Below are positions 1 through 10,100 of a stretch of 64,000 bases of DNA, in pieces; position 1 is the stretch's first letter, and each line of letters begins with the position of its first letter. The position numbers and the translations under genes are program-made. The DNA comes from Snodgrassella alvi (GTDB lineage: Bacteria; Pseudomonadota; Gammaproteobacteria; Burkholderiales; Neisseriaceae). The notes beneath the pieces are model-generated. The model made no database searches and was not told the origin of the DNA. It was given only the letters and a program-made list of their open reading frames with translations. The stretch spans positions 124,001-188,000 of the forward strand of contig NZ_MEIO01000025.1 of the NCBI RefSeq assembly GCF_002777745.1, given 5' to 3'.

Positions 1-339
1 AAAAACATTATTTCCCCATGCTACAACAACTTTATCGGATTTTTTAGCCACTTCTATAATTTTAATATCATTATCCACTCCAACAGGATCAACATCATCA
101 TTCCACATGTTTTTTTGATAAGTATCGATGTAAGCATATAAATTCATCATACTTAATGAGCCAAATCCCCATGATTTTGCAAAATTTATACATCTTGTCG
201 CAGTCGGGTCATTTTCTGTCTCATTTGCTATAGATGGGTTCATGCATATAAATAATACATTAGGTTTTGTGCTATCCCATTCTCTTTCAAGTAAATAGCG
301 GTATTGTCTATCCTCTGAAAATATGGCACTCGATTTCAT
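1..339 (-). CDS. DUF1643 family protein (partial, runs off left edge)
   Basis: This reading frame starts at an ATG at 339 and stays open for 113 codons to the window edge, so the C-terminus is missing. The start has a good ribosome binding site (AAAGGAAAA about 8 bases upstream). The protein has the DUF1643 pattern: an N-terminal RYLLER-like segment, then FICMNPSIAN, a DPTATRC motif, an FAKSWGFG segment, MNLYAY and DPVGVDND. The family's biochemical role is not established; members are small cytoplasmic proteins often found next to mobile or housekeeping genes. It lies 13 bp downstream of the mutT stop on the same strand, so it may be the last gene of that unit. The family call is from motif order only. 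Confidence 0.8.
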   Translation of the reverse strand, partial: MKSSAIFSEDRQYRYLLEREWDSTKPNVLFICMNPSIANETENDPTATRCINFAKSWGFGSLSMMNLYAYIDTYQKNMWNDDVDPVGVDNDIKIIEVAKKSDKVVVAWGNNVF

Positions 340-352
340 AAAGTATTTTCCT

Positions 353-1141
353 TTATTGCTCTTGAATGATGCCATGAGCACCCAGTGTAAGCCAGTCTGG
401 CTGTATTTTAGTGTGACTGGGACTTTGCTGTAAAACCATGACGGGCACGGCAGACGGATGTTGCTGTAACAGGGTAAGTAGCTGCTGGATGTTTTCATTG
501 CTGGATACTGGCCAGATAATGGCTGCTGCTATCTGCGCCTGTACCCATTGTTCGCGATTATGACAGATAGCCCAGATATTGGTAATCGGGTGTTGATCTG
601 CTAATTGTTTTAGCTGGCTAGCTGGTACATAAACCATTGTTGTTGTGGCCAGACCGCACTGATAGGGTAGTACCTTTAATACTGATTGTTGTGGTGTTGC
701 GCTATGAAAGCCTGTATTTAAATGGCCGCTCATGCTGGTGGGTATGGCTAGTGCAGCCAGAATGGGTGCATTCGCTGGTAACATTGGGGCAACAGTAATA
801 TTACTCGGTTGTTGCCAGCACCAGCTTTGTTGTTCACGTGCTGTTAATTGTCCATGCCACTGGTTAGCGGCAATGCGATAAAAATGCAGGTGAACATGAG
901 CATGTTCGTAATGATGAATTTTAGTTAGCCATGGGGTGGCAGTGTTGATTTCAATACCAAGCTCTTCGGCAAATTCGCGCTGTAATGCAGCCAGACGGCT
1001 TTCTCCTGCTTCGACTTTGCCGCCGGCAAATTCCCAGTAACCTGCATAGGCTTTACCTGCGGGACGCGAGCTGAGCAGGAATTCACCCTGTTGGTTATAA
1101 AGAACACCGGCAACTACTTCTATCAGGTTGTTATTACTCAT
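353..1141 (-). CDS. mutT: MutT-type Nudix hydrolase with degenerate ThiE-like C-terminal domain
   Basis: The first 130 residues are a Nudix hydrolase: the Nudix box is complete, with GGKVEAGE near residue 40 followed by REFAEELGI. MutT enzymes hydrolyse 8-oxo-dGTP to the monophosphate and so prevent A:T to C:G transversions. The remaining 130 residues resemble the thiamine-phosphate synthase-like tail that betaproteobacterial MutT proteins carry. I see no intact ThiE catalytic signature, so this half is probably structural or regulatory. Its start overlaps the acpS stop by 4 bp (ATGA), which indicates translational coupling. The total of 262 aa is about twice a stand-alone MutT and fits the fused form. 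Confidence 0.85.
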   Translation of the reverse strand: MSNNNLIEVVAGVLYNQQGEFLLSSRPAGKAYAGYWEFAGGKVEAGESRLAALQREFAEELGIEINTATPWLTKIHHYEHAHVHLHFYRIAANQWHGQLTAREQQSWCWQQPSNITVAPMLPANAPILAALAIPTSMSGHLNTGFHSATPQQSVLKVLPYQCGLATTTMVYVPASQLKQLADQHPITNIWAICHNREQWVQAQIAAAIIWPVSSNENIQQLLTLLQQHPSAVPVMVLQQSPSHTKIQPDWLTLGAHGIIQEQ

Positions 1142-1524
1142 TCGGCGTACTCGGCCACGACAAAGGCTACGATATGATTGTCTTCATCAGTCAGACTCAG
1201 GTGGATGCGACCGATGTTTTTTTGTTTGAGCCATTGTGCCAATGGTTTTTCTACGATAAATTCAGGCCGACCTAATTCATTGTGACCAATACCGATATTG
1301 CGAAGAGTAACTGGGCTGCGCAAACCGGTATGGACGGCTTTAGCAAAAGCTTCCTTGGCTGCGAAGCGTTTGGCCAGAAACTGGACAGGCTGATTGGCTG
1401 AAGGCCATTCCAGTGCTTCAATCCGTGACAGCATTTTTTCGGCCACGGCATTGGCTCCGTAGGTTTTACACATTTTGGCAATGCGGTCAATTTTTACTAA
1501 GTCTGTACCTATGCCGTAAATCAT
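1138..1524 (-). CDS. acpS: holo-[acyl-carrier-protein] synthase
   Basis: AcpS transfers 4'-phosphopantetheine from coenzyme A to the serine of apo-ACP, activating fatty-acid synthesis. The 128 aa length matches the family (about 126). The N-terminal IYGIGTDLVKIDRI carries the metal-binding Asp, and RFAAKEAFAKA carries the second acidic metal ligand. The start has a clear AAAGGA site. It sits between pdxJ (23 bp upstream) and mutT (4 bp overlap). The pdxJ-acpS order is the common proteobacterial arrangement, which supports a shared transcript. Confidence 0.96.
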   Translation of the reverse strand: MIYGIGTDLVKIDRIAKMCKTYGANAVAEKMLSRIEALEWPSANQPVQFLAKRFAAKEAFAKAVHTGLRSPVTLRNIGIGHNELGRPEFIVEKPLAQWLKQKNIGRIHLSLTDEDNHIVAFVVAEYAE

Positions 1525-1547
1525 TTTTTTCCTTTTGCTGGTAAAGA

Positions 1548-2279
1548 TTAATAAGGAATGCTGCGTGCACGAAAGATAGCGGTTTTCATTTGTTCAATGG
1601 CCTGAGGCAATCCGATGAAAATGGCTTGAGCTATCAGTGCATGGCCGATATTGAGTTCATGAATAGCCAGAATTTTGGCAATGGGGGTGACATTATGAAT
1701 ATTTAGCCCATGTCCGGCGTTGACGATTATGCCCATTTCACTGGCCTGATGAGCGGCTTCTTCGATACGTGCCAGTTGTTGTTGTCGCTGCTGTGTATCA
1801 GCAGCATCGGCATAAGCGCCGGTATGTAATTCAATTACTGGTGTCCCAATTTCGCGACAGGCTTGTATCTGTCGGCTGTCAGCATCGATAAAGAGTGATA
1901 CGCGAATACCTGCGGCTGTCAGCTTCTGAGTATATTCTGCTACTTTATCCTGCTGTGACAGTACATCCAACCCACCTTCGGTGGTGATTTCCTGTCTTTT
2001 TTCGGGAACGATGCAGACATCGGCAGGCTGAACAGCTAGTGCATTATCCAGCATCTCTGGGGTAAGCGCCATTTCGAGATTGAGGCGGGTACTGATGGCG
2101 TTTTTGACAGCAAATACATCGTCATCACGAATATGTCGACGATCTTCGCGCAAATGCATGGTAATCAGATCGGCGCCGTGTGTTTCAGCCAGCAGTGCGG
2201 CCTCCAGTGGGCTGGGATAAATACTGCCACGAGCGTTACGCACTGTTGCAACGTGGTCTATGTTTACGCCAAGTAGCAT
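1548..2279 (-). CDS. pdxJ: pyridoxine 5'-phosphate synthase
   Basis: PdxJ condenses 1-deoxy-D-xylulose 5-phosphate with 3-amino-1-hydroxyacetone 1-phosphate to form pyridoxine 5'-phosphate, the last ring-forming step of the DXP-dependent vitamin B6 pathway. The protein is 243 aa, the same as in E. coli. It shows the N-terminal [14 protein letters not shown] motif, the HLREDRRHI phosphate-binding segment and a C-terminal VNAGHGLN segment. It is a cytoplasmic TIM barrel. It begins the pdxJ-acpS-mutT run; a 74 bp gap separates it from the upstream ferredoxin gene. Confidence 0.97.
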   Translation of the reverse strand: MLLGVNIDHVATVRNARGSIYPSPLEAALLAETHGADLITMHLREDRRHIRDDDVFAVKNAISTRLNLEMALTPEMLDNALAVQPADVCIVPEKRQEITTEGGLDVLSQQDKVAEYTQKLTAAGIRVSLFIDADSRQIQACREIGTPVIELHTGAYADAADTQQRQQQLARIEEAAHQASEMGIIVNAGHGLNIHNVTPIAKILAIHELNIGHALIAQAIFIGLPQAIEQMKTAIFRARSIPY

Positions 2280-2353
2280 AAGCTTTTACCTGATGCTGGT
2301 TAAATGATATGTCACGATACTTTACCCTCGCTCGGCTGTAAAGATAAACTGAT

Positions 2354-2671
2354 TTAACTTTGTTTTGTTGCAAATAAATCGTTATCAAAGAGATCGGGAT
2401 TATGTTCTGGGGTGTCGCTTCTGAGATGACAGACTAGATGTAAATCGGTTTCTACCTGACAGCAGCAGGGCAATATTTCTTCTGGTGCGATAAAGGCCAA
2501 TGGCTGGTCTGGATAACTCACGTGTCCGGAAAGCAGTTTGAGGCGGCAGGAACCACAATAACCACTGCGACACTGGTATTCAACTTCATGTCCTGTACGC
2601 TCCAGCCCTTCCAGCAGGGTTTCGTCCTGTTGCAGGGTAAACGTTTTGTCGCAAGTGGTGATTAAACTCAT
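2354..2671 (-). CDS. yfaE: YfaE-type [2Fe-2S] ferredoxin (NrdB cofactor maintenance)
   Basis: This is a 105 aa plant-type ferredoxin with cluster ligands C34-X4-C39-X2-C42 and a distal cysteine in LPCCCQ (around residue 70). In E. coli the adjacent yfaE product reduces the met form of NrdB and helps maintain its diferric-tyrosyl radical cofactor. It lies 62 bp downstream of nrdB on the same strand, exactly the nrdA-nrdB-yfaE order of Enterobacteria, so I assign the same role. The function is inferred from context and cluster type; a general electron-transfer role is not excluded. Confidence 0.85.
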   Translation of the reverse strand: MSLITTCDKTFTLQQDETLLEGLERTGHEVEYQCRSGYCGSCRLKLLSGHVSYPDQPLAFIAPEEILPCCCQVETDLHLVCHLRSDTPEHNPDLFDNDLFATKQS

Positions 2672-2733
2672 TTTCAGTGGTGTTGCATTTCCGGTTAGTG
2701 TTTATGATTTTACCAGACTGAGATCATACAGAT

Positions 2734-3888
2734 TTAAAGCTCAAAATCACTTAAATCGTCTTCGTTTAGTTCGGCGTCAATCTGGCCAACCAGATATGAG
2801 CTGACTTCAACTTCCTGTGGTGCTACCTGTACATTGTCTGAAGACAGCCAGGCATTAATCCATGGAATCGGGTTTTGTTTGGCATGTTCAAAGGCAGGTG
2901 GTAATCCTACTGCCTGCATACGCAGATTGGTGATGTATTCTACATATTGGCCGAGAATGTCTTTATTCAGACCGATCATGGATCCGTCTTTAAATAGGTA
3001 CTCAGCCCAGTCTTTTTCTTGCATGGCGGCACGGTGAAAAAGCTGGAAGCATTCTTCCTCGGTTTCCGCCGCAATTTGCGCCATTTCTGGGTCATCTGCG
3101 CCTGTACGCATTAGGTTAAGTATTTGCTGTGTGCCAGTAAGGTGCAACGCTTCATCACGAGCAATCAGTTTGATAATTTTGGCATTGCCTTCCATTAATT
3201 CGCGTTCGGCAAAAGCAAAAGAGCAGGCAAATGAAACATAAAAACGGATTGCTTCAAGTACGTTGACGCACATCAGGCACAGGTAGAGTTTTTTCTTTAG
3301 TTCATGCAGATTGATTACTACAGTTTTGCCGTTGATTTGGTGCTTACCAACGCCCAGTAAGTTGTAGTACTGGGTGTATTCGATTAAGTCATCATAGTAA
3401 CAGGCGATTTCTTCGGCACGGGCAATGATGTGTTTGTTTTGTACAATGTCATCAAATACGATGGACGGGTCATTGACGATATTGCGAATAATATGGGTAT
3501 AGCTGCGTGAATGAATTGTCTCAGAAAACGACCATGTTTCAATCCAGGTTTCGAGCTCGGGAATGGATACCAGAGGCAGTAAGGCAACATTGGGGCTACG
3601 TCCCTGTATGGAGTCAAGCAAAGTCTGATATTTCAGATTGCTGATAAAGATGTGTTTTTCATGCTCGGGTAAATTGGCAAAGTCGATGCGGTCGCGCGAT
3701 ACATCCACTTCTTCCGGACGCCAGAAGAAGGACAACTGTTTTTCAATCAGTTTTTCAAAAATATCAAATTTCTGCTGGTCATAACGGGCTACATTAACTG
3801 GCTGACCGAAGAACATCGGTTCTGTCAGGGCGTTATTCGGTTTTTGACAGAATGTGCTGTAGTTCATTGACAGATGTTCACAGGCCAT
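2734..3888 (-). CDS. nrdB: class Ia ribonucleoside-diphosphate reductase, beta subunit
   Basis: NrdB houses the diiron-tyrosyl radical that starts ribonucleotide reduction in NrdA. The sequence aligns almost without gaps to E. coli NrdB. The motif [11 protein letters not shown] holds the iron ligands and the radical tyrosine, here Tyr130 (E. coli Tyr122). The 8-residue offset comes from an N-terminal extension: the first ATG at 3888 has a well-placed AAGAG site 7 bases upstream, while the E. coli-like start would be the internal Met8 (3867), which has no clear site. I therefore keep the longer 384 aa form. It requires oxygen to form its cofactor and is followed by its ferredoxin. Confidence 0.97.
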   Translation of the reverse strand: MACEHLSMNYSTFCQKPNNALTEPMFFGQPVNVARYDQQKFDIFEKLIEKQLSFFWRPEEVDVSRDRIDFANLPEHEKHIFISNLKYQTLLDSIQGRSPNVALLPLVSIPELETWIETWSFSETIHSRSYTHIIRNIVNDPSIVFDDIVQNKHIIARAEEIACYYDDLIEYTQYYNLLGVGKHQINGKTVVINLHELKKKLYLCLMCVNVLEAIRFYVSFACSFAFAERELMEGNAKIIKLIARDEALHLTGTQQILNLMRTGADDPEMAQIAAETEEECFQLFHRAAMQEKDWAEYLFKDGSMIGLNKDILGQYVEYITNLRMQAVGLPPAFEHAKQNPIPWINAWLSSDNVQVAPQEVEVSSYLVGQIDAELNEDDLSDFEL

Positions 3889-3927
3889 GGCGATACTCTT
3901 TATTTAAATTATCATAGATGGGAAATG

Positions 3928-3950
3928 AAAGGGTGCCCCGAGCACCCTTT
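3928..3950 (-). terminator. intercistronic hairpin between nrdA and nrdB
   Basis: AAAGGGTGC and GCACCCTTT form a perfect 9-bp stem around a 5-base loop, in the 68-bp gap between the nrdA stop and the nrdB start. On the minus strand it is followed by a short T-rich stretch (TTTCATTT), not a strong U tract. It could stabilise the upstream transcript or act as a leaky terminator that sets the nrdA:nrdB ratio. The structure is seen directly; the effect is inference. Confidence 0.65.
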
Positions 3951-3956
3951 GGAAAC

Positions 3957-6236
3957 TCAGATTTTGCAGGCACCGCTGGCACAGCCATCATCTTGAATGC
4001 TGGTTTGCATGTCATCGGCACCATCACGGGTATTTTGGTAATACAGGGTTTTCAGGCCAAATTTATAGGCCGTCAGCAAGTCTTTGATTAATTGTTTCAT
4101 CGGGACTTTTTGTCCTTCAAAACGTTGCGGATCGTAGTTGGTATTGGCTGATATCGACTGGTCGATGAATTTTTGCATGATACCTACCAGATGCAGGTAG
4201 CCTTCGTTATTCGGCATATCCCAGAGTAGCTCATACTGATTATGCAGGCGTTCAAATTCTGGCACCACTTGTTTGAGAATACCGTCTTTGGATGCTTTTA
4301 TGGATACGAGTCCGCGTGGCGGTTCAATACCATTGGTAGCATTGGCAATTTGGCTGGATGTTTCTGAAGGCATCAGTGCTGTCAGGGTAGAGTTGCGCAA
4401 GCCATGTTTAACAATATCGGCACGTAAGGTTTCCCAGTCTAGGTGCAGTGGTTCCTGACAGATTTTGTCCAGATCTTTTTTGTAGGTATCAATTGGCAAC
4501 AAGCCTTGTGCATAGGTGGTATCGCTGAATTTAGGACAGGCACCCAATTCTTTTGCCAGTTTAACTGATGCTTTGAGCAGGTAATACTGAATAGCCTCAA
4601 ATGTGCGATGTGTAAGACTGATGGCGGAGCCATCACTGTATTTCACGCCATTTTTAGCCAGATAGTAAGCAAAGTTGATAACTCCGATACCCAGTGTACG
4701 CCGATTCATGGTAGCCAGTTCGGCGGCTTTGATGGGGTAGTTCTGATAGTCCAGCAGGGCATCTAAAGCACGGGTTGCCAGCTCGGCCAGTTCTTCCAGT
4801 TCTTCCAGATTTTCCAGTACGCCCAGATTGAATGCTGAGAGGGTACACAGGGCAATTTCTCCCTCTGGGTCTTTGATATCGTTTAGTGGTCGGGTAGGCA
4901 GGGCAATTTCTAGGCACAGATTTGACTGGCGTACTGGTGCAAGTTTGGGGTCAAACGGGCTATGGGTATTACAGTGGTCAACATTTTGGATATAAATTCG
5001 CCCGGTACCTGCGCGCTCCTGCATTAACAGGGAGAACAGATCTACGGCAGGAATACTGCGGCGGGTAATGCTGTTGTCTTTTTCATATAAAGCGTAGAGG
5101 CGCTCAAATTCGTCCTGATCAGCGAAAAATGCGTCGTACAGACCTGGTACTTCTGATGGTGAAAACAGGCTGATATTTTCGCCTTTAATCAGGCGAGTAT
5201 ACAGCAGGCGATTAATCTGTACGCCGTAATCTAGATGACGAACACGGTTTTCTTCTACGCCACGATTATTTTTCAGTACCAGCAGATTTTCTATTTCCAG
5301 ATGCCATAAGGGATAGAACAGGGTAGCAGCTCCGCCGCGTACGCCACCTTGTGAGCATGATTTAACCGCAGCCTGAAACATTTTATAAAACGGAATACAG
5401 CCGGTGTGCTGAGCTTCTCCACCACGTATTTCGCTACCCAGTGCACGAATACGGCCAGCGTTAATGCCAATGCCGGCTCGCTGGGATACATATTTGACAA
5501 TCGCGCTGGTGGTGGCATTGATGCTGTCGAGGCTGTCATCGCATTCAATCAGTACGCAAGAAGAAAACTGGCGTGTTGGTGTGCGCACACCCGACATAAT
5601 TGGTGTGGGCAGGGAAATTTTGAAGGTACTGATGGCGTGATAGAATTTTTTTACATATTCTAACCGGCTTGCCTGCGGATAACGGGCAAACAGACACATT
5701 GCTACCAGCATATATAAAAATTGCGGGCTTTCAAAGATTTGTTTGGTAACGCGGTTCTGTACCAGATATTTTCCTTCGAGCTGTTTGACCGCTGCATAGG
5801 AGAAAGTTAGGTCGCGATTATGGTCAATGCACGCATTCAGTTCATCAAATTCAACCTGTGAATAGTCCTGTAATATGTGTTTGTCGTATTTGCCAGATTC
5901 AGTCAAAGTGGTTACATGTTCATACAGATGTGGCGGTTCAAACTGACCAAAAGCAATTTTGCGTAAGTGAAAGATAGCCAGTCGGGCAGCTAAATACTGA
6001 TAGTCTGGTGTTTCAGTTGAGATTAAGTCGGCAGCCGCTTTGATAATGGTTTCGTGAATGTCATCGGTGCGAATACCATTGTAAAACTGAATGTGTGAGC
6101 GCATTTCTACCTGAGATACGGATACATTATCCAGCCCCTCTGCTGCCCAGGTAACAACTTTATGGATTTTATCCAGATTGATGTCTTCCAAACTTCCGTT
6201 ACGTTTGGTTACTTTGAGATTGGCTACCGCATTCAT
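3957..6236 (-). CDS. nrdA: class Ia ribonucleoside-diphosphate reductase, alpha subunit
   Basis: NrdA reduces the 2'-OH of ribonucleoside diphosphates to make dNDP precursors. The 759 aa length matches E. coli (761 aa). An N-terminal ATP-cone (residues about 5-95) should give dATP feedback control. The catalytic barrel includes the NLCLEIALPT segment with an active-site Cys and the PSETSSQIANATNGIEPPRG region. The C-terminal CASGAC motif is the swinging cysteine pair re-reduced by thioredoxin or glutaredoxin. It is the first gene of nrdA-nrdB-yfaE and has two NrdR-type boxes in its promoter region. Confidence 0.98.
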   Translation of the reverse strand: MNAVANLKVTKRNGSLEDINLDKIHKVVTWAAEGLDNVSVSQVEMRSHIQFYNGIRTDDIHETIIKAAADLISTETPDYQYLAARLAIFHLRKIAFGQFEPPHLYEHVTTLTESGKYDKHILQDYSQVEFDELNACIDHNRDLTFSYAAVKQLEGKYLVQNRVTKQIFESPQFLYMLVAMCLFARYPQASRLEYVKKFYHAISTFKISLPTPIMSGVRTPTRQFSSCVLIECDDSLDSINATTSAIVKYVSQRAGIGINAGRIRALGSEIRGGEAQHTGCIPFYKMFQAAVKSCSQGGVRGGAATLFYPLWHLEIENLLVLKNNRGVEENRVRHLDYGVQINRLLYTRLIKGENISLFSPSEVPGLYDAFFADQDEFERLYALYEKDNSITRRSIPAVDLFSLLMQERAGTGRIYIQNVDHCNTHSPFDPKLAPVRQSNLCLEIALPTRPLNDIKDPEGEIALCTLSAFNLGVLENLEELEELAELATRALDALLDYQNYPIKAAELATMNRRTLGIGVINFAYYLAKNGVKYSDGSAISLTHRTFEAIQYYLLKASVKLAKELGACPKFSDTTYAQGLLPIDTYKKDLDKICQEPLHLDWETLRADIVKHGLRNSTLTALMPSETSSQIANATNGIEPPRGLVSIKASKDGILKQVVPEFERLHNQYELLWDMPNNEGYLHLVGIMQKFIDQSISANTNYDPQRFEGQKVPMKQLIKDLLTAYKFGLKTLYYQNTRDGADDMQTSIQDDGCASGACKI

Positions 6237-6281
6237 GAGTTATTCTTTCTAGCACAAGTAAAGCAGAAAAAAACAGCGACG

Positions 6282-6329
6282 ACACAAAATGTAGTGGTCA
6301 ACTGTTGTTTTAAGCACAATATACTGGTT
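6282..6329 (-). promoter_or_regulatory. tandem NrdR boxes upstream of nrdA
   Basis: Two 16-bp sites, at 6282-6297 and 6314-6329, match the NrdR consensus (acaCwAtATaTwGtgt). Read on the minus strand they are CCACTACATTTTGTGT (13 of 16) and AACCAGTATATTGTGC (12 of 16). Their starts are 32 bp apart, about three helical turns, which is the known geometry for cooperative NrdR binding. They lie 46-93 bp upstream of the nrdA start. A TTGACA hexamer (minus strand, 6351-6356) is just upstream, but I cannot pick the -10 with confidence. The rest of the 6237-6624 gap shows no gene. Confidence 0.75.
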
Positions 6330-6624
6330 TTTTGCTGTAAAAAAAAGACTTGTCAAAACCAACTATATCCGTTTCGTCATGGTGAGTGGGTTAAGCGGTG
6401 TAATGATTTTTGTTGATTCACAAACAGTTTGGTTTGATTTGTCTCATTTTGAATAGAAAAGTAAAAAATATTATTAATTTTTCAGTTCTATTAGTTTTTT
6501 TATATCGGGGGATAAGTTTGGCTCGTATCTGACTACATTCATTGAAAAAAAGAAATACTGCCTAAAATATAAGCTTGGCACAGCTTCACTTAGTTTTTAG
6601 ACAGTAATTACCAGTAGTTAGGCT

Positions 6625-7131
6625 TTAGTGTTGCAATAGTGACTCATTTAGTTTTAAGTCATTGTTGTAATTAATACTGATCTGGTTATCTAGTACTTTC
6701 TGAGCAATGGCTTTAGCTTCCTCGAGCGAATGCATGGTGTAACTGCCACACTGATAACGGTTCAGTTCAGGTATATGATTCTGGTCGGTAACGGCGAGTA
6801 CGTCCTGCATGGCTGCTGCCCAGGCTTTGGCTACTGTAGCTTCGTCAGGTGTCCCAATCAGGCTCATGTAAAAGCCTGTACGACAGCCCATAGGGGAAAT
6901 ATCGATAATCTCTACTTTGTCGCTGTTGAGGTGGTTGCGCATGAAACCGGCAAATAAATGTTCAAGCGTATGCATACCTTTTTCCGGCAAAATTGCCTGA
7001 TTTGGTTTGCAAAAGCGCAAATCAAACACGGTGATGTCATCTCCTTTGGGGGTCGACATGTTTTTGGCTATACGCACTGCCGGTGCATGCATGCGGGTAT
7101 GGTCTACAGTAAAACTATCCAGTAATGGCAT
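6625..7131 (-). CDS. luxS: S-ribosylhomocysteine lyase (AI-2 synthesis)
   Basis: LuxS cleaves S-ribosylhomocysteine to homocysteine and 4,5-dihydroxy-2,3-pentanedione, the precursor of autoinducer-2. The 168 aa protein has the metal site H54-X3-H58 (HTLEH) plus Cys128, the catalytic Glu57 and Cys83 in SPMGCRTGF. It completes the SAM-recycling pathway with the mtnN nucleosidase encoded at 49646. It starts 19 bp after the purL stop on the same strand and may be co-transcribed with it. No clear terminator follows. No lsr-type AI-2 uptake genes are present in the window, so signalling use is uncertain. Confidence 0.97.
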   Translation of the reverse strand: MPLLDSFTVDHTRMHAPAVRIAKNMSTPKGDDITVFDLRFCKPNQAILPEKGMHTLEHLFAGFMRNHLNSDKVEIIDISPMGCRTGFYMSLIGTPDEATVAKAWAAAMQDVLAVTDQNHIPELNRYQCGSYTMHSLEEAKAIAQKVLDNQISINYNNDLKLNESLLQH

Positions 7132-7150
7132 GATGATTCCTTTGTAGTTG

Positions 7151-10100
7151 TTAGCCTAGAACTTTCCGGGCACTGGCAAATAGCCGGTACCAGCCAGACA
7201 TTTCCGGCCAGTCACGTGGAGCCCAGCTCATTTGTGCTGTCTGAAATACCCGTTCCGGGTGTGGCATCATAATGGTAACACGGCCATCCTGATTGCTGAC
7301 ACCTGCAATACCTGCAGGGGACCCATTCGGGTTTAACGGATATGTATCCGTTACCTGATTATGGCCATCTACATACTGTAATGCAATAGCCAGCTCTGGC
7401 GGTACGTTGTTTTGCGGCAGATGGCTAAAGTCTGCTCGTCCCTCTCCATGGCTTACCACTACGGGCAAGCTGCTGCCAATCATATCTGCCAGAATTAATG
7501 ATGAAGAGGCAGGAATTGTCACCATACTCAGGCGTGCTTCAAACTGCTCGGAATTATTACGGCGAAAACGAGGCCATGTTTCTGTACCCGGGATAATTTC
7601 AGCCAGATTACTGAGCATCTGACAGCCATTACATACGCCTAGAGCCAGTGTGTCCGGACGGGCGAAAAATTCAGCAAATTGTTGTCGTAGTTGCTGATTG
7701 AATAGAATGCTTTTTGCCCAGCCCTCACCGGCGCCAAGTACATCTCCATAGCTGAAACCGCCGCAGGCAGCCAGCAGGTGAAAATCTTTCAGCGTTACTC
7801 GTCCGGCCAGTAAGTCACTCATGTGTACATCATGGGCAGCAAAGCCGGCACGTGTAAATGCAGCAGCCATTTCTAGCTGTCCGTTTACGCCTTGTTCACG
7901 CAGAATGGCTACTTTAGGCTGTTCACTTCGGTGAATATAGGGTAAGGCAATATCTTCGGCAGGGTTAAAACTCAATTCTGCAAATAACCCCTGTGAGCGT
8001 TCCTGTTCTAGTAAAGCAAACTCACTGTCGGCACAGCTAGGATTATCGCGTAAGCGTTGCATGTGATAACTGGTCTCACTCCAGCTTTTTTGCAGGTCTA
8101 CACGATTTTCATTAAGTAGAACCGTATTGCCGTGATGCACCATTAATCGGTCGGTGGTATTGATGTGACCGAGAATATGCAGCGTATCAGCTAGTCCGGC
8201 TTCAGCAAAGGAAGCCTGAATACTGGCAACTTCAGTATTGTGTACCTGAATCACTGCACCCAGTTCTTCAGTAAAGAGGCTGCGTACTGCTGCATCCTGT
8301 AGTTTCTGATTATGACTGTGCTGGTTGGTCTGCTGGATAAGTGAGGCAATATTGATGGTTACGCCTATATGGGCGGCAAACATCATTTCTGCCAGTGTCA
8401 CTACCAGACCGCCATCGCTGCGGTCGTGATACGCCAGAATTTTCTGCTCGCGAATTAACGATTGCATAAGGTGGAAAAAATTAGCTAGTAATGCTGGTGT
8501 ATTGACATCAGGCGCATGGCCACTGAGGTTTTTCCACACCTGTTGTAAGGCGCTGCCGCCCATGCGACTATAGCCTTGACCAAGGTCAATGGCCAGCAGG
8601 GTAGTGTCTGTAATATTCTGGAGTTCAGGGGTAACGGTATGGCAAACATTGTTTACCGGTGCAAAAGCAGTGATAACCGCAGATAAAGGCGACACTACTC
8701 GTTTTTCTTCGCTGTTATCGTGCCAGATTGTTTGCATTGACAAGGAATCTTTGCCAACAGGGATACTCAGCTGCAATTTCTGGCATAGTTCAGATACCGC
8801 CTCTACGGTTTCATACAGGCGTGCATCTTCACCTGTAAATCCACAGGCAGCCATCCAGTTGGCAGAAAGTTTAATTTTGTTCAGTGTGCCGATATCAGCA
8901 GCAGTAATGTTGGTTAATGCCTCCCCAACGGCCATGCGTCCAGATGCAGCACCGGAAAATAAAGCCAGAGGTGATTTCTCACCCATACTCATGGCCTCGC
9001 CAAGCAAGGTATTAAAGCCCATTTTGGTAACTGCAACATCGGCAACCGGTGTCTGGAAACGTCCGACCATCTGGTCACGGTGGGTAAGGCCGCCAACAGT
9101 GCGATCACCGATGGTAATCAGAAACTGTTTGCTGGCTACAGTGGGCAGGCGTAATACTCGGTAAAGACTTTCACGAATGTCCAGCTTGCTGCCATCAAAG
9201 GGGGCAATCTCTTCGTTAACGGTATGGTCGGTACGGGTAATTTTAGGGGGCTTGCCTAGTAATACGTCTAGCGGGATATCTACTGGGTTATTGTTAAATA
9301 AATCATCACGCAGTCGCAATTGTCCATCGTTTGTGGCTGTGCCAACAACAGCAAACGGACAGCGTTCACGCTGGCAAATGGCCTGAAAGATTTCGAGATT
9401 TTCTGGCAATATGGCTAATACATAGCGTTCCTGTGCTTCATTACACCAGATTTGCAGTGGATTAAGGCCGTGTTCTTCCAATGGTATCTGGCGTAGCTGA
9501 AACACCGCCCCACGGCCGGCATCGTTTACCAGTTCTGGAAAGGCATTAGATAACCCTCCTGCACCGACATCATGAATGGAAATAATTGGGTTGTCCGAAC
9601 CTAGTTGCCAGCAGCGGTCGATAACTTCCTGAGCACGACGTTCGATTTCTGGATTACCGCGTTGTACTGAGTCAAAATCTAGGTCAGCATGATTGGCACC
9701 GGTACTCATGCTGGATGCAGCTCCGCCACCCAGACCAATCAGTAGGCCGGGGCCTCCCAGTTGAATGAGTAGTGCGCCGGCAGGAATTTTGTCTTTGAAA
9801 ATTTGCTGTTCCTGAATGTTACCCAGTCCGCCGGCAATCATAATGGGTTTATGAAAGCCGCGCATGGTGCCGTTGAATAATTCTTCAAAGGTGCGGAAAT
9901 AGCCGAGAAGATTAGGACGGCCGAATTCATTATTAAAGGCAGCAGCGCCAATCGGTCCATCCAGCATGATATCCAGTGCACTGCTGATGTGTGCCGGTTT
10001 GCCATATTGGTTACGGGTAGCAGTATATTGCTCCCATGGCTGGATAAATTCGGGTATAGAAAGATTGGAAACACTGAAGCCACTTAAACCCGCTTTAGGT

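Noticed and set aside
8589-9164. 191-codon plus-strand frame opposite purL
   Set aside because: It is the antisense shadow of a well-conserved purL segment, with low-complexity Ser/Val content.
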